A stretch of 64,000 nt of DNA, from assembly GCF_024198235.1 (NCBI RefSeq), contig NZ_JAKCFB010000020.1, forward strand, positions 1 through 64,000, in the 5' to 3' direction. How positions within the stretch are numbered: position 1 is the first letter of the stretch; every line of letters starts with the position of its first letter. The position numbers and the translations under genes are program-made. Source of the stretch: Myxococcus dinghuensis. Its GTDB lineage: Bacteria; Myxococcota; Myxococcia; Myxococcales; Myxococcaceae. Shown in pieces: positions 41,647 through 50,873 of this stretch. Under the pieces are notes generated by a model that was given only the letters and a program-made list of their open reading frames with translations, did no database searches and had not been told where the DNA came from.

Positions 41647-43077
41647 TCAGAAGGCGCGGGGGCCACACGCCGGCTCCGGGCGGAAGGGCAGCGCGTGGAG
41701 CTGGCGTCCCCCCTGCGCGTCCGTGGCGGTGAAGAAGAGGTCCCAGCCGGAGCGGATGAAGCCTCGCGGGTCCGACGCGGCGGCGTTCGGCACCAGGAAG
41801 TCGAGCGACGCCGCGCCCCCGGGGAGGCCATTGGTCACCCAGGGCGCGTACGTGGCCCCGTCCGGGGTCGCGCCGAAGAAGAGCAGCCCCTGCGTCACGG
41901 TGAGCGAGCGCGGCGCGGAGCCCTGCTCGCCGGGCACCAGGTCCGCGTAGAGCAGCGTCCCGCCCTCCGTGCCGTCGCTCACCCACGGCTCCATGCCGTG
42001 CACGCCATCATCCGCGACGAAGAAGAGCTGGGAGCCCAGCACCACGAGCTGCTCCGGCCCGGAGCCCTCCCGGCCCGGTCGCACGTCCCTCAGCCGGCGC
42101 GTGCCCTGGGGTGAGCCATCGCTCGTCCACAACTCCAGGTCCCCACCGGCGCCGTGCGCGGACGCGGCGAAGTACAGCCGCCCACGCATCCCCACCATCG
42201 ACCGCACCTCGTCGAAGCGCGCCAGCACCACCGGCGGCGCGCCCCCGGTCGTCACCATGAGCGACACCGGCTCGCCGTGCGCGCCGCCCGCCACGAAGAA
42301 CAGCCTGCGCCCCACGAGCGTGGGCCGCCCTTGAATCCCACGCTCGCTCGGGACGCGGAACACCTCGGTGGCGTGGCGCGTCCGGACATCCAGGCGCATC
42401 AACCGCGTGGAGAAGCCCCGGTCCTGCGCGAGGAAGTCGAGCACGCCCTCTCCCTCCGGCACGAGCTGGTCCGGCGCGGAGTCCTCGGGGCCCTCGTCCA
42501 GGTCCACCACGAGGACGGTGCCCTCCTGCGTGCCGTCCGTGCGCCACAGCTCGCGGCCATGCTCCGGGTCCCCCGCGGTGAAGTAGAGCAGCCCGCCCAG
42601 CGCCGTGAGGCCCTCCGGGAACGAGCCCTCCTCGCCGGGCCACAGGTCCGCCACCAACCGCGTGCCCTCCGGGCTGCCGTCGCTCACGAACAGCTCCCGC
42701 CCATGGACCGGGTCGGTGGCGGAGAAGAACACCCGGTCTCCCACGCGCGTGAGGTCCATGGGGTCGGAGCCCTCCGGGCCCGGGACCAGCTCCCTCAACA
42801 GGAACGTGCCCGCCCCATGACTCCCGCTGCTCACCCACGGCTCGCGGCCGGTGGGCGGAGCGTCCCCCACGAACAGCAGGCCCCACGGCGCCGCGGCCAT
42901 GGAGCGCGACCGCTCCGACGGCTCGACGGGGCTCACCCCCAGCGCCACCGCGTCCGCCGAGCAGACCTCCCAGGGAACCACGGCCTGCGCCCCGACCGCC
43001 TCATCCTCCGGGACATACGAACAACCCACGAGCCACGGCACCGCCACCAGCATGGGGGCTGACCACCTGCGCATCAT
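41647..43077 (-). CDS. ELWxxDG-repeat lipoprotein (beta-propeller-like)
   Basis: 476 residues from ATG 43077. Signal ends in LVAVPWLVGC. The mature chain consists of repeats of about 48 residues, each with the core [DE]xxxxGxELW/F-x-[ST]DG[ST]xxGT (for example HGRELFVSDGSPEGTRLVADL, HGRELWRTDGTQEGTVLVVDL, DLELWTSDGSPQGTRRLRDV, MEPWVSDGTEGGTLLYADL). This ELWxxDGT family is abundant in myxobacteria and probably forms propellers on the cell surface. It is divergent from the copper oxidase. Ligand unknown. Confidence 0.85.
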   Translation of the reverse strand: MMRRWSAPMLVAVPWLVGCSYVPEDEAVGAQAVVPWEVCSADAVALGVSPVEPSERSRSMAAAPWGLLFVGDAPPTGREPWVSSGSHGAGTFLLRELVPGPEGSDPMDLTRVGDRVFFSATDPVHGRELFVSDGSPEGTRLVADLWPGEEGSFPEGLTALGGLLYFTAGDPEHGRELWRTDGTQEGTVLVVDLDEGPEDSAPDQLVPEGEGVLDFLAQDRGFSTRLMRLDVRTRHATEVFRVPSERGIQGRPTLVGRRLFFVAGGAHGEPVSLMVTTGGAPPVVLARFDEVRSMVGMRGRLYFAASAHGAGGDLELWTSDGSPQGTRRLRDVRPGREGSGPEQLVVLGSQLFFVADDGVHGMEPWVSDGTEGGTLLYADLVPGEQGSAPRSLTVTQGLLFFGATPDGATYAPWVTNGLPGGAASLDFLVPNAAASDPRGFIRSGWDLFFTATDAQGGRQLHALPFRPEPACGPRAF

Positions 43078-43303
43078 CGAAGACCTCTCCCTCGCGCGCG
43101 GGTCGACGGGAGCGTCCACCGAGGACACGGTCCCTGACGCCGTCGCGCGGGCGGCAGACCAGGACAGATGCCCGGCGGCGACAACCGCCCCGGGGTGCGA
43201 GGCACGCATCGCGCAGCCGGCACTGCCCGCGACACGCGGACGGCTCGACGCCCACGGCCCCTCCCCTACGTTCCATGTCCCCCAGAGTCGTTCGGAGTCC
43301 CTC

Positions 43304-44725
43304 ATGGAACGCTGTCGTGCCCTCGTATCCTCGGGCCTGGTCTTCGCGTGGTCCGCCGTCGTGTGCCTGCTCGCCGCTCCCGTCGCCTGGAGCCAATCCG
43401 AGCTGACGATGGGCCTGTGGTCCCCCGTCATGCACTGGCCCCTCTCCGCCACCCACGCGAGTCTGCTTCCGGACGGAACGGTGATGTTCTTCGGCGAGTT
43501 CGAGGAGGGCCTGCTCCCACCGCGGCGTTGGAACCCGGACACGGGCGAGCTCACCGCGCTGCCCCACCCCGGCTACAACATCTTCTGCGCCGGACACTCC
43601 TTCCTCGCCGACGGTCGACTGCTCGTCACTGGCGGCCACGTGGAGAGCCACGTGGGCCTGGCCGACGCGAGCCTCTTCGACGCGGTGACCTCTACCTGGA
43701 CGCGCCTGCCGGAGATGAACGCCGGCCGCTGGTACCCCACCAACACCACGCTCTCCAACGGCGACGTGCTGGTGCTCTCCGGCGAGGTCAACGGCTCCGG
43801 CGACATCAACCCGGTGCCCCAGCGCTACCTCGCGCAAAGCCAGACATGGAAGACCTACGAGAGCGCCACCAAGGACCTGCCCTACTACCCGCGCATGTTC
43901 CTGGCCCCCGACGGCAAGCTCTTCTTCGCCACGCCGTGGCGGGGCACGCTGTGGTTCGACCCGGAGGGCGAGGGCACCTGGACCAAGGGCCCCAGCAGCA
44001 ACTTCGGCGGACGCAGCTACGGCCCCGCCGTCTACCTGGACGGCAAGGTGCTCATCATCGGCGGCGGCGACCCGCCCACCGACACCGTCGAGGAGATCGA
44101 CCTGAACGCGGCCACGCCCCGCTGGCGCCACGTCGCGCCGATGACCACCCGCCGCCGCCAGCACAACGCGACGCTGCTCCCGGACGGCACGGTGCTCGTC
44201 ACCGGCGGCAGCAGCAGCGGCGGCTTCGACACCGCCGCGGGCTCCGTCGCCCACGCGGAGCTGTGGTCCCCCACCACCAACACCTGGCGGCGGCTGGCGG
44301 ACAGCGCCGGCTACCGGGGCTACCACTCCATCGCGCTGCTCCTGCCGGATGGACGCGTGCTCACCGCGGGCGGACGCCACGACCACACCGCCGAGGTCTT
44401 CGCCCCGCCCTACCTCTTCAAGGGCCCCCGCCCGGAGCTGACGGACGCGCCCGCGACGGTGAGCCCCGGCGCCACGTTCGACGTCGTCACCCCGGACGCG
44501 GCCCGCATCGCGCGCGTGACGCTCATCGCCCTGGGGTCGGTGACCCACGCGTTCGACCAGAACCAACGGCTGCTCACGCTCGACTTCACGCGAGGCGACG
44601 GGACGCTCACCCTGCGGGCGCCCCCCACGCACCACCACGCGCCGCCCGGCGACTACCACCTCTTCCTGGTGGACACCTCGGGCGTGCCGTCCATCGGCCG
44701 CAGGGTCCGGGTCCTTCCTCCCTGA
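43304..44725 (+). CDS. copper radical oxidase (galactose/glyoxal oxidase-like)
   Basis: 473 residues with a signal peptide (cleaved near APVAWSQ). It has kelch-type propeller repeats and a C-terminal DUF1929 domain. The residues of the copper-radical site are all present: Cys95 (GYNIFCAGHS) and Tyr144 (GRWYPTNT) for the thioether cofactor, Tyr340-His341 (RGYHSIAL) and His415 (SVTHAFDQNQR) as copper ligands. Such enzymes oxidise alcohols or aldehydes and release H2O2. ATG at 43304. It is divergent from the ELWxxDG lipoprotein. Confidence 0.9.
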   Translation: MERCRALVSSGLVFAWSAVVCLLAAPVAWSQSELTMGLWSPVMHWPLSATHASLLPDGTVMFFGEFEEGLLPPRRWNPDTGELTALPHPGYNIFCAGHSFLADGRLLVTGGHVESHVGLADASLFDAVTSTWTRLPEMNAGRWYPTNTTLSNGDVLVLSGEVNGSGDINPVPQRYLAQSQTWKTYESATKDLPYYPRMFLAPDGKLFFATPWRGTLWFDPEGEGTWTKGPSSNFGGRSYGPAVYLDGKVLIIGGGDPPTDTVEEIDLNAATPRWRHVAPMTTRRRQHNATLLPDGTVLVTGGSSSGGFDTAAGSVAHAELWSPTTNTWRRLADSAGYRGYHSIALLLPDGRVLTAGGRHDHTAEVFAPPYLFKGPRPELTDAPATVSPGATFDVVTPDAARIARVTLIALGSVTHAFDQNQRLLTLDFTRGDGTLTLRAPPTHHHAPPGDYHLFLVDTSGVPSIGRRVRVLPP

Positions 44726-44772
44726 GGTCCACCTGGGAGCCCCTCGGGTTTCGTGGAAGGATGAGACACAGC

Positions 44773-45483
44773 ATGAGCATCCAGTGCCCCATCTGCCCAC
44801 AACCTGCGCCCACGCTGCGCGTCATCGAGATGCGCGGGGTCCAGGTCGACACCTGTGAACGTTGTTATGGCCATTGGCTGAACGCGGGGGAGTTGGACCG
44901 GTTGGCGCCGGGCTGGAAGACGGACGCCCTGGTGACGGCGATGCACACGGCCTCCCGTCGCTGTCGTCACGCGCGGCACCACGTCCCGACGCACCGCACG
45001 AGCTGCGGGCTGTGTGGGGTGGAGGCCGCCCGCTGTCCGTGCTGCGGTGAGTACCTCGCGAAGGTGGCCACGGAGGTGTGCGCGGTGGATTTCTGCGGGA
45101 AGTGCCATGGGTTGTGGCTCGACCCGAACGAGCTGAAGGCGCTGATGGAGTGGCACCGGAGCGCGATGCGCCCGCTCGCCATGGGGGCCGCGGTGATGGC
45201 GGGAGGCGCCGCGGCGGGGATGGCGGCGGTGGCCCTGGCGGATGTGGCGGCGAGGGCGCCCGGGGAGCACTCCCGGGTCGCGGATGCCCTGGCCAGCGTG
45301 GTGGAGCGGGCGGGCGACGCGACGGACGCCCTGGAGCTCGCGTCGGACGCCGTGGACCTGGTGGACGTCTCGAGCATGGGGGAGAGCCTGAGCGCCGCCG
45401 TGGAGGCCGCCGCCGAGGGCGGGGCCGCGGTGGGAGAGGCGATGGCCGTCGTCCTGGAGGCGGTGGCGGGGTTGTTCCACTGA
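44773..45483 (+). CDS. TFIIB-type zinc-ribbon protein with C-terminal Ala-rich helix
   Basis: 236 residues (an ATG 12 bp earlier is possible, directly behind GGAAGG). Two zf-TFIIB modules: CPIC with CERCYGHWLNAGELDRL (residues 5-44), and CPCCGEYL with CGKCHGLWLDPNELKAL (about 91-126). The C-terminal 100 residues contain a Gly/Ala-rich hydrophobic segment (GAAVMAGGAAAGMAAVALADVAA) that could insert in a membrane, then amphipathic Ala/Glu helices. Function unknown for the family. Confidence 0.8.
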   Translation: MSIQCPICPQPAPTLRVIEMRGVQVDTCERCYGHWLNAGELDRLAPGWKTDALVTAMHTASRRCRHARHHVPTHRTSCGLCGVEAARCPCCGEYLAKVATEVCAVDFCGKCHGLWLDPNELKALMEWHRSAMRPLAMGAAVMAGGAAAGMAAVALADVAARAPGEHSRVADALASVVERAGDATDALELASDAVDLVDVSSMGESLSAAVEAAAEGGAAVGEAMAVVLEAVAGLFH

Positions 45484-45569
45484 CCCACCTTCACAACTCC
45501 CGGGTTTTCCCTATGCTCATCGATCTACCCAGTGGGCCCGCCGGAAGGCGGGGCGGGGGAGCGCCGAAG

Positions 45570-45944
45570 ATGAGCCATGTGAGCGCGAGGTCCGTCATGC
45601 ACGATGATCGCCGTCTGTTCCCCCGGCTCCAGGCGCCGCTGTACGCGCGCCCCGCCCGGCTGAAGTTCGGCGACAAGCGACAGGTGCTGGACGCCAGCCT
45701 CGGCGGAGTACGCATCTACTCCGACGAGCAATACACGGTAGGCAGCCAGCTCGAGGTCGACCTGTATCTGAGCGACGGCACCACGCTGGAGTGTCGGGCC
45801 CGCGTGGCGTGGATCAACAAGCTCGCCAAGGACGAGGTGGCCCGCTTCGAGGTGGGCCTGGCGTTCATGGACATCACCCCGGAGACGTTGGAGCGCCTCA
45901 AGACGGTGCTCGTCCCCGAGGAGACCGAGGCGATCCGGAGCTGA
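45570..45944 (+). CDS. PilZ-domain protein
   Basis: 124 residues, a single PilZ beta-barrel. The c-di-GMP motifs are partly kept: basic DDRRLFPRLQAPLYAR at the N-terminus (Arg residues of RxxxR), then LDASLGGVRIYSD in place of (D/N)xSxxG. ATG 45570 preferred behind GGGGGAG; ATG 45513 and 45597 are alternatives. A single-domain PilZ protein usually acts as a c-di-GMP adaptor on motility or exopolysaccharide systems. A long hairpin terminator follows. Confidence 0.85.
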   Translation: MSHVSARSVMHDDRRLFPRLQAPLYARPARLKFGDKRQVLDASLGGVRIYSDEQYTVGSQLEVDLYLSDGTTLECRARVAWINKLAKDEVARFEVGLAFMDITPETLERLKTVLVPEETEAIRS

Positions 45945-45969
45945 GCACGCGGTCCGCGGGCCCCTCCCG

Positions 45970-46010
45970 GACGTCCTGGGCAGGAGGGAGTCCACCTCCT
46001 GCCCGACGTC
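45970..46010. terminator. strong bidirectional hairpin terminator
   Basis: GGGCAGGAGG / CCTCCTGCCC is a perfect 10-bp stem with a 7-base loop, and GACGTC on both sides adds six more pairs around a 2-base bulge. Located between the convergent PilZ and lipoprotein genes. Confidence 0.75.
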
Positions 46011-46040
46011 GTCACGGCGCGAGCCGCGCGCCAGGAGCGA

Positions 46041-46433
46041 CTACGCGCAGACGTACCTCCGCGTCGACGCATTGCACTGGCAGAAGCTCTCGCTCTCCGG
46101 GCTGTCGCAGCAGGGGACCCGGACCGTGGAGTTGCCGTTGCAGGCCTTGTTGTAGAGGTCCGCGCACGAGGGGAGCGAGGGCGAGCACGAAGGCGACGGA
46201 CACGGGATGCTGATGCCGTCACACGTCACGCCCACGTACTGCGTCGCGGAGCAGGTGGTCGTCGTCGCCGGGCAGCTCACCGTCCCCTGCTGGCACGTGG
46301 CGGAACAGGACGTCAGCTCCTCGGAGGCAACCCCCGACTCCTCGCCCGGCCCCGTCACGTCGTTTGGCGCGGCTCCGCACCCCAACACGAGACTGGCGGC
46401 GCAAGCCAACAGCCACAGCGTCCATCGCTTCAT
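46041..46433 (-). CDS. Cys-rich lipoprotein of unknown function
   Basis: 130 residues from ATG 46433. Signal MKRWTLWLLACAASLVLGC with the lipid Cys at 19, then a Gly/Glu/Ser linker. The mature domain is rich in Cys, Ser and Thr: TSCSATCQQGTVSCPATTTT, VTCDGISIPCPSPSC, LYNKACNG, RVPCCDSPESESFCQCN. Short Thr runs are reminiscent of adhesive surface proteins. No known family. It lies alone between a strong terminator and an upstream divergent gene. Confidence 0.7.
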   Translation of the reverse strand: MKRWTLWLLACAASLVLGCGAAPNDVTGPGEESGVASEELTSCSATCQQGTVSCPATTTTCSATQYVGVTCDGISIPCPSPSCSPSLPSCADLYNKACNGNSTVRVPCCDSPESESFCQCNASTRRYVCA

Positions 46434-46677
46434 GTCGAATCTCCTGTCGTGAAGATGAGCGAGCAGTGGATGTCCGGGCCGACGCCATCTTCGACAATCC
46501 GAGTCGCGACAACAACTCGCGGTGATACGCGTCAGCGATTGATGCCACCGGAGCCCTGGCGGGCTCCACGGATTCGCCCTCACGCCATCTCGTCATTCAT
46601 GTCATAAAACAACGGCTGCAATCCGGAAACGTCCGGTGCTCCCGGGGCGGCCCGGGCTCGCGTATCGAGGGGAATGG

Positions 46678-47400
46678 ATGTCCTGGGGGTCTTGGGTCGC
46701 GGCGTCGTTGGGCATGGGCGTGTTGTGGTTCGTCTGGAGGGTTCGCGCGGTCTACCTCCAGAACCGGGAACCGCCGCCCGTCCTCGAGGGGGCGCGGCTC
46801 TCCGAGGAGGTCCGTGAGGTCGTCTTCGCGGAGCGGGCCCCGGAGGACGACCCGGCGTTCCAGGCGCTGCTCGACCAGGTCGCCGAGGGACAGGGGATGG
46901 AGGCCGCGCGCACGGATGCGCGCTCGGTGCTGCTCGGCTGGCACCGGCTGCGCGAGCGGGGCATCCAGCCCGCCCCCGAGGCCGCCGACGAGGTCCTGGG
47001 CGTGGTCGTCGAGAGCTACTTCGTCGCGGACGAAGGGGCGGCGACCCACGCCACGCCCATCACCCTGGCCGTGTTCCTCGACGGGGAGAGCCTCTACCAC
47101 CACGGCGCCCAGCGGGTCCCCGCCGAGCGCGACACCCGGACGGATGTCCTGGAGGCGGGCCACCTGCTCGTCGTGGCGGCCTCCGAGCTGGAGGACCTCC
47201 CGCCCCCCGGCCCCCGCTCCACGGCGGTCCTGAACAACGGGCGCGTCCGGTTCACGTTCCTGACCCCCTCCGGCCCCAGGGAGGTGGAGGTGAACCTGGA
47301 CCGGGCCCTGCGCGACGGCGGGCACCCCCTGCACGACCTGGCCGAGCTGAGCCTCTACCTCGTCGGGCTGAAGAGGGGCTTCCCGCGGGAGAAGTCCTGA
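46678..47400 (+). CDS. membrane-anchored protein of unknown function
   Basis: 240 residues from ATG 46678 (behind GAGGGGA; ATG 46636 is possible). One N-terminal membrane helix SWVAASLGMGVLWFVWRVRAV, then a soluble domain with acidic helices (EEVREVVFAERAPEDDPAFQ) and beta strands (GVVVESYFVADEGAATHATPI, VRFTFLTPSGPREVEVNLDRAL). The domain resembles none I know. It ends about 45 bp before ureD and may or may not share that transcript. Confidence 0.7.
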   Translation: MSWGSWVAASLGMGVLWFVWRVRAVYLQNREPPPVLEGARLSEEVREVVFAERAPEDDPAFQALLDQVAEGQGMEAARTDARSVLLGWHRLRERGIQPAPEAADEVLGVVVESYFVADEGAATHATPITLAVFLDGESLYHHGAQRVPAERDTRTDVLEAGHLLVVAASELEDLPPPGPRSTAVLNNGRVRFTFLTPSGPREVEVNLDRALRDGGHPLHDLAELSLYLVGLKRGFPREKS

Positions 47401-47446
47401 CGCGGGCCATTGTGCTCGGGGGCCCTCCTGTCCCAGGCTCACGCGC

Positions 47447-48283
47447 GTGAGCCTGTCCTCCCCCCGGCCCCACACCGCGCGCGCGGGCTTCGCCCGACTG
47501 GCCTTCGAGCGCTCCGGCCCCCACACCGTGGTGCGCACGGCGCTGGCGCACAGCCCGCTGCGGCTGCTCACCCCGCGCAACCACGGGCACGCCGCGTGGG
47601 CCTACACCAGCTCGTTCGGCGGTGGGCTGGTGGACGGGGACCACCTGCACCTGGACGTGGACGTGGCGCCGGGCGCCACCGCGTGGCTGTCCTCGCAGGG
47701 CGCCAACCGCGTGTACCGCTCCCCCTCGGGGTGCCGGAGCGACGTGGTGGCGCGCGTGGGCGAGGACGCGCTGCTCGCCTTCGTGCCCGACCCCACGGCC
47801 TGCTTCACCGGCGCGCGGTACGCGCAGACGTTCGACTTCCAGCTCGCCCCCGGCGCGTCCCTCGTCTTCGCGGACATCGTCACCGCCGGCCGCAGCGCCA
47901 GCGGCGAGCGCTGGGCATTCGACCACTACGCCTCCACCCTGAAGGTGTCCCTGGGAGGCCGGGCGCTGGTGGACGAGCGCTGGCTGCTGGAGCCGGGACA
48001 TGGCGCCCTGGTGGAGCGGCTGGGCCGCTTCGAGGCCATGGCCTCCGTGCTGCTCGTGGGCGCGGCCCTGGCGGACGCGCGCGCGGCGCTCCACGCCCGC
48101 GTCACCGCCCTGCCCGTCACCCCACGCGCCGACCTGGTCCCCTCCGCCAGCCCACTGGGCACCCACGGCCTGCTCCTGCGCGCCGCCGCCGTGTCCGTGG
48201 AGGCCCTCGTCCGGACCACCCGCGACTGGCTCGCCTTCCTCCCACCCCTGTTGGGCGACGACCCCTGGGCCCGCAGGGTGTGA
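47447..48283 (+). CDS. ureD: urease accessory protein UreD
   Basis: 278 residues from a GTG. The family blocks are PLRLLTPRNHGHAAWAYTSSFGGGLVDGD, TAWLSSQGANRVYRSP and DPTACFTGARYAQTFDFQLAPGAS. UreD binds apo-urease and recruits UreF/UreG for nickel insertion. It heads the operon ureD-ureAB-ureC-ureF-ureG. The rest of the operon follows with gaps of under 100 bp. Confidence 0.92.
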   Translation: MSLSSPRPHTARAGFARLAFERSGPHTVVRTALAHSPLRLLTPRNHGHAAWAYTSSFGGGLVDGDHLHLDVDVAPGATAWLSSQGANRVYRSPSGCRSDVVARVGEDALLAFVPDPTACFTGARYAQTFDFQLAPGASLVFADIVTAGRSASGERWAFDHYASTLKVSLGGRALVDERWLLEPGHGALVERLGRFEAMASVLLVGAALADARAALHARVTALPVTPRADLVPSASPLGTHGLLLRAAAVSVEALVRTTRDWLAFLPPLLGDDPWARRV

Positions 48284-48369
48284 GTCCCACCCTTGGCGGC
48301 GCTTGACGCATTGCACTAACGTCGGCGGCTCAAGACACGGGCCCACCGGGCCATCCAGGAGTCAGGCGC

Positions 48370-49137
48370 GTGCATCTGTCCCCTCGTGACGTGGACAAGC
48401 TGTTGCTGCACCAGGCGGGCTTCCTGGCCCAGAAGCGCCTCGCCCGGGGCGTGCGGCTGAGCTACCCGGAGGCGGTGGCCCTCATCGCCACCCAGTTGCT
48501 GGAGCTCATCCGCGACGGGAAGAACGTGGCGGAGCTGATGGACCTGGGGCGCCGCATGCTGGGGCGGGCCCAGGTGATGGAGGGCGTGCCGGAGATGCTG
48601 GCGGAGGTGCAGGTGGAGGGCACCTTCGCGGACGGCTCGAAGCTGGTGACGGTGCACCACCCAGTGGTGGCGGAGCACGGCGACCTGACGCTGGCGCTGT
48701 ACGGCAGCTTCCTGCCGGTGCCCCCGGTGGAGACGTTCGGCGCGCCGCCCGCCCCGGTCGACGGCATCCCCGGCGAGGTGCGGGTGCAGCCCGGGGAGCT
48801 GGTGCTCAACGAGGGCCGCGACACCATCTCCCTCGCCGTGACGCACCAGGGCGACCGCCCCATCCAGGTGGGCAGCCACTACCCCTTCTTCGAGACGAAC
48901 CGCGCGCTGGTGTTCGACCGGGAGAAGGCCTACGGCCGCAGGCTGGACATCCCGGCGGGCACCGCGGTGCGCTTCGAGCCGGGGGAGCGCAAGACGGTGC
49001 AGCTGGTCGCCATCGCGGGGGAGCAGGTGGTGCGTGGCGGCAACGCGCTGGGCAGCGGCAAGGTCTCGCCCGAGAATCGCGAGCGCGCCATGCAAGCGGT
49101 CCGGGAGCAAGGCTTCGGGCACGAGGAGGAGCGCTGA
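48370..49137 (+). CDS. ureAB: urease fused gamma and beta subunits (UreA-UreB)
   Basis: 255 residues from GTG 48370. Residues 1-100 are the gamma subunit (HLSPRDVDKLLLHQAGFLAQ, EVQVEGTFADGSKLVTVHHP), joined to the beta subunit at 130-235 (PGEVRVQPGELVLNEGRD, VGSHYPFFETNRALVFDRE, GERKTVQLVAIAGEQVV). The fusion is the Helicobacter-type arrangement, which favours large assemblies. The gamma/beta link is proline-rich. Its TGA overlaps the ureC ATG. Confidence 0.92.
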   Translation: MHLSPRDVDKLLLHQAGFLAQKRLARGVRLSYPEAVALIATQLLELIRDGKNVAELMDLGRRMLGRAQVMEGVPEMLAEVQVEGTFADGSKLVTVHHPVVAEHGDLTLALYGSFLPVPPVETFGAPPAPVDGIPGEVRVQPGELVLNEGRDTISLAVTHQGDRPIQVGSHYPFFETNRALVFDREKAYGRRLDIPAGTAVRFEPGERKTVQLVAIAGEQVVRGGNALGSGKVSPENRERAMQAVREQGFGHEEER

Positions 49138-50852
49138 TGAGCCGGAAGATGGACCGCCGTCACTACGCGGACATGTTCGGTCCCACCACCGGAGACCGGG
49201 TGCGGCTGGGCGACACCGGGCTGTGGGCCCAGGTGGAGCGCGACGCCACCGTCTACGGCGACGAGTGCAAGTTCGGCGGCGGCAAGGTGCTGCGCGAGGG
49301 CATGGGCCAGCGCGCGGGCACCCACGACGTGGACGCGCTCGACGTGGTCATCACCAACGCGCTCATCCTGGACTGGACGGGCATCTACAAGGCGGACATC
49401 GGCATCAAGGCCGGCCGCATCGTGGGCATCGGCAAGGCGGGCAACCCGGACATCATGGCGGGCGTGACGCCGGGCATGGTGGTGGGCGTCACCACCGAGG
49501 CCATCTCCGCCGAGGGCCACCTCGTCACGGCGGGCGGCCTGGACACGCACATCCACTTCATCTGCCCGCAGCAGGCGGACGAGGCGCTCGCCAGCGGCAT
49601 CACCACCTGGGTGGGCGGCGGCACGGGGCCGGCCACCGGCACCAAGGCCACCACCTGCACGCCGGGCATCTGGAACCTGCACCGGATGCTCCAGGCGACG
49701 GACACGATTCCGCTCAACATCGGGCTGACGGGCAAGGGCAACACGTCCCTGCCCGAGGGACTGGTGGACCAGATTCGCGCGGGCGCCATCGGCCTGAAGC
49801 TGCACGAGGACTGGGGCACCACGCCCGCGGCCATCGACACGTGCCTGTCCGTGGCGGAGGGCGAGGACGTCCAGGTCACCATCCACACCGACACGCTCAA
49901 CGAGTCGGGCTACGTGGCGGATTCGCTGGCGGCGTTCAAGGGCCGCACCATCCACACGTACCACTCCGAGGGCGCGGGCGGCGGCCACGCCCCGGACATC
50001 ATCCAGGTGTGCGGCGCGCCCAACGTGCTGCCCTCGTCCACCAACCCCACGCGGCCCTACACGCGCAACACGTTGGACGAGCACCTCGACATGCTCATGG
50101 TCTGCCATCACCTGGACCCGGAGATTCCCGAGGACGTCGCGTTCGCGGAGAGCCGCATCCGGGGGGAGACCATCGCCGCGGAGGACATCCTCCACGACCT
50201 GGGCGCCATCAGCATGATGTCCTCGGACAGCCAGGCCATGGGCCGGGTGGGCGAGGTCATCTGCCGCACGTGGCAGACGGCGCACAAGATGCGCGAGCAG
50301 CGCGGGCGGCTGCCTGGAGAGCAGGGCGACAACGACAACCTGCGCATCCGCCGCTACCTGGCGAAGTACACCATCAACCCGGCCATCGCCCACGGGCTGT
50401 CGCACGAGGTGGGTTCGGTCGAGGTGGGCAAGCTGGCGGACCTGGTCGTGTGGCGTCCGGCCTTCTTCGGCATCCGGCCGGAGCTGGTGCTCAAGGGCGG
50501 CTTCATCGCCTGGGGGCAGATGGGTGACGCCAACGCGTCCATCCCCACGCCGCAGCCGTACATCATGCGCCCCATGTTCGGCGCGCGCGGGCGGGCGCTC
50601 GGCGCGACGAGCCTCGCGTTCGTGTCGCAGCGCGCGCTGGCGGAGGACGCGCTGCGCGGGCTGGGGTTGGGCAAGCGGCTGGTGGCGGTGAACCGGTGCC
50701 GGGGCCTGGGCAAGCGGGACATGCGGCTCAACGACGCGACGCCCACCATCACCGTGGACCCGGAGACGTACGAGGTGCGCGCGGACGGAGAGCTCCTGCG
50801 CTGCGAGCCCGCCACGCGGTTGCCGCTCGCCCAGCGCTACACGCTGTTCTGA
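49137..50852 (+). CDS. ureC: urease alpha (catalytic) subunit UreC
   Basis: 571 residues, typical length. Nickel ligands: His138 and His140 (THIHFICPQQ), carbamylated Lys221 (GLKLHEDWG), His250 and His276, and an Asp in DSQAMGR. The flap Cys323 and catalytic His324 are in MVCHHLDPEI. It hydrolyses urea to ammonia and carbamate. ATG overlaps the ureAB stop (TGATG), so translation is coupled. All active-site residues are intact, so it should be functional once loaded with nickel. Confidence 0.96.
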   Translation: MSRKMDRRHYADMFGPTTGDRVRLGDTGLWAQVERDATVYGDECKFGGGKVLREGMGQRAGTHDVDALDVVITNALILDWTGIYKADIGIKAGRIVGIGKAGNPDIMAGVTPGMVVGVTTEAISAEGHLVTAGGLDTHIHFICPQQADEALASGITTWVGGGTGPATGTKATTCTPGIWNLHRMLQATDTIPLNIGLTGKGNTSLPEGLVDQIRAGAIGLKLHEDWGTTPAAIDTCLSVAEGEDVQVTIHTDTLNESGYVADSLAAFKGRTIHTYHSEGAGGGHAPDIIQVCGAPNVLPSSTNPTRPYTRNTLDEHLDMLMVCHHLDPEIPEDVAFAESRIRGETIAAEDILHDLGAISMMSSDSQAMGRVGEVICRTWQTAHKMREQRGRLPGEQGDNDNLRIRRYLAKYTINPAIAHGLSHEVGSVEVGKLADLVVWRPAFFGIRPELVLKGGFIAWGQMGDANASIPTPQPYIMRPMFGARGRALGATSLAFVSQRALAEDALRGLGLGKRLVAVNRCRGLGKRDMRLNDATPTITVDPETYEVRADGELLRCEPATRLPLAQRYTLF

Positions 50853-50873
50853 CCGGCCGGGGACACCGCGCGC

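Noticed and set aside
46434..46677. Small gene in the gap between the Cys-rich lipoprotein and the membrane-anchored protein
   Set aside because: Open frames are short, lack a ribosome site and have no recognisable sequence; the gap more likely holds the two divergent promoters.
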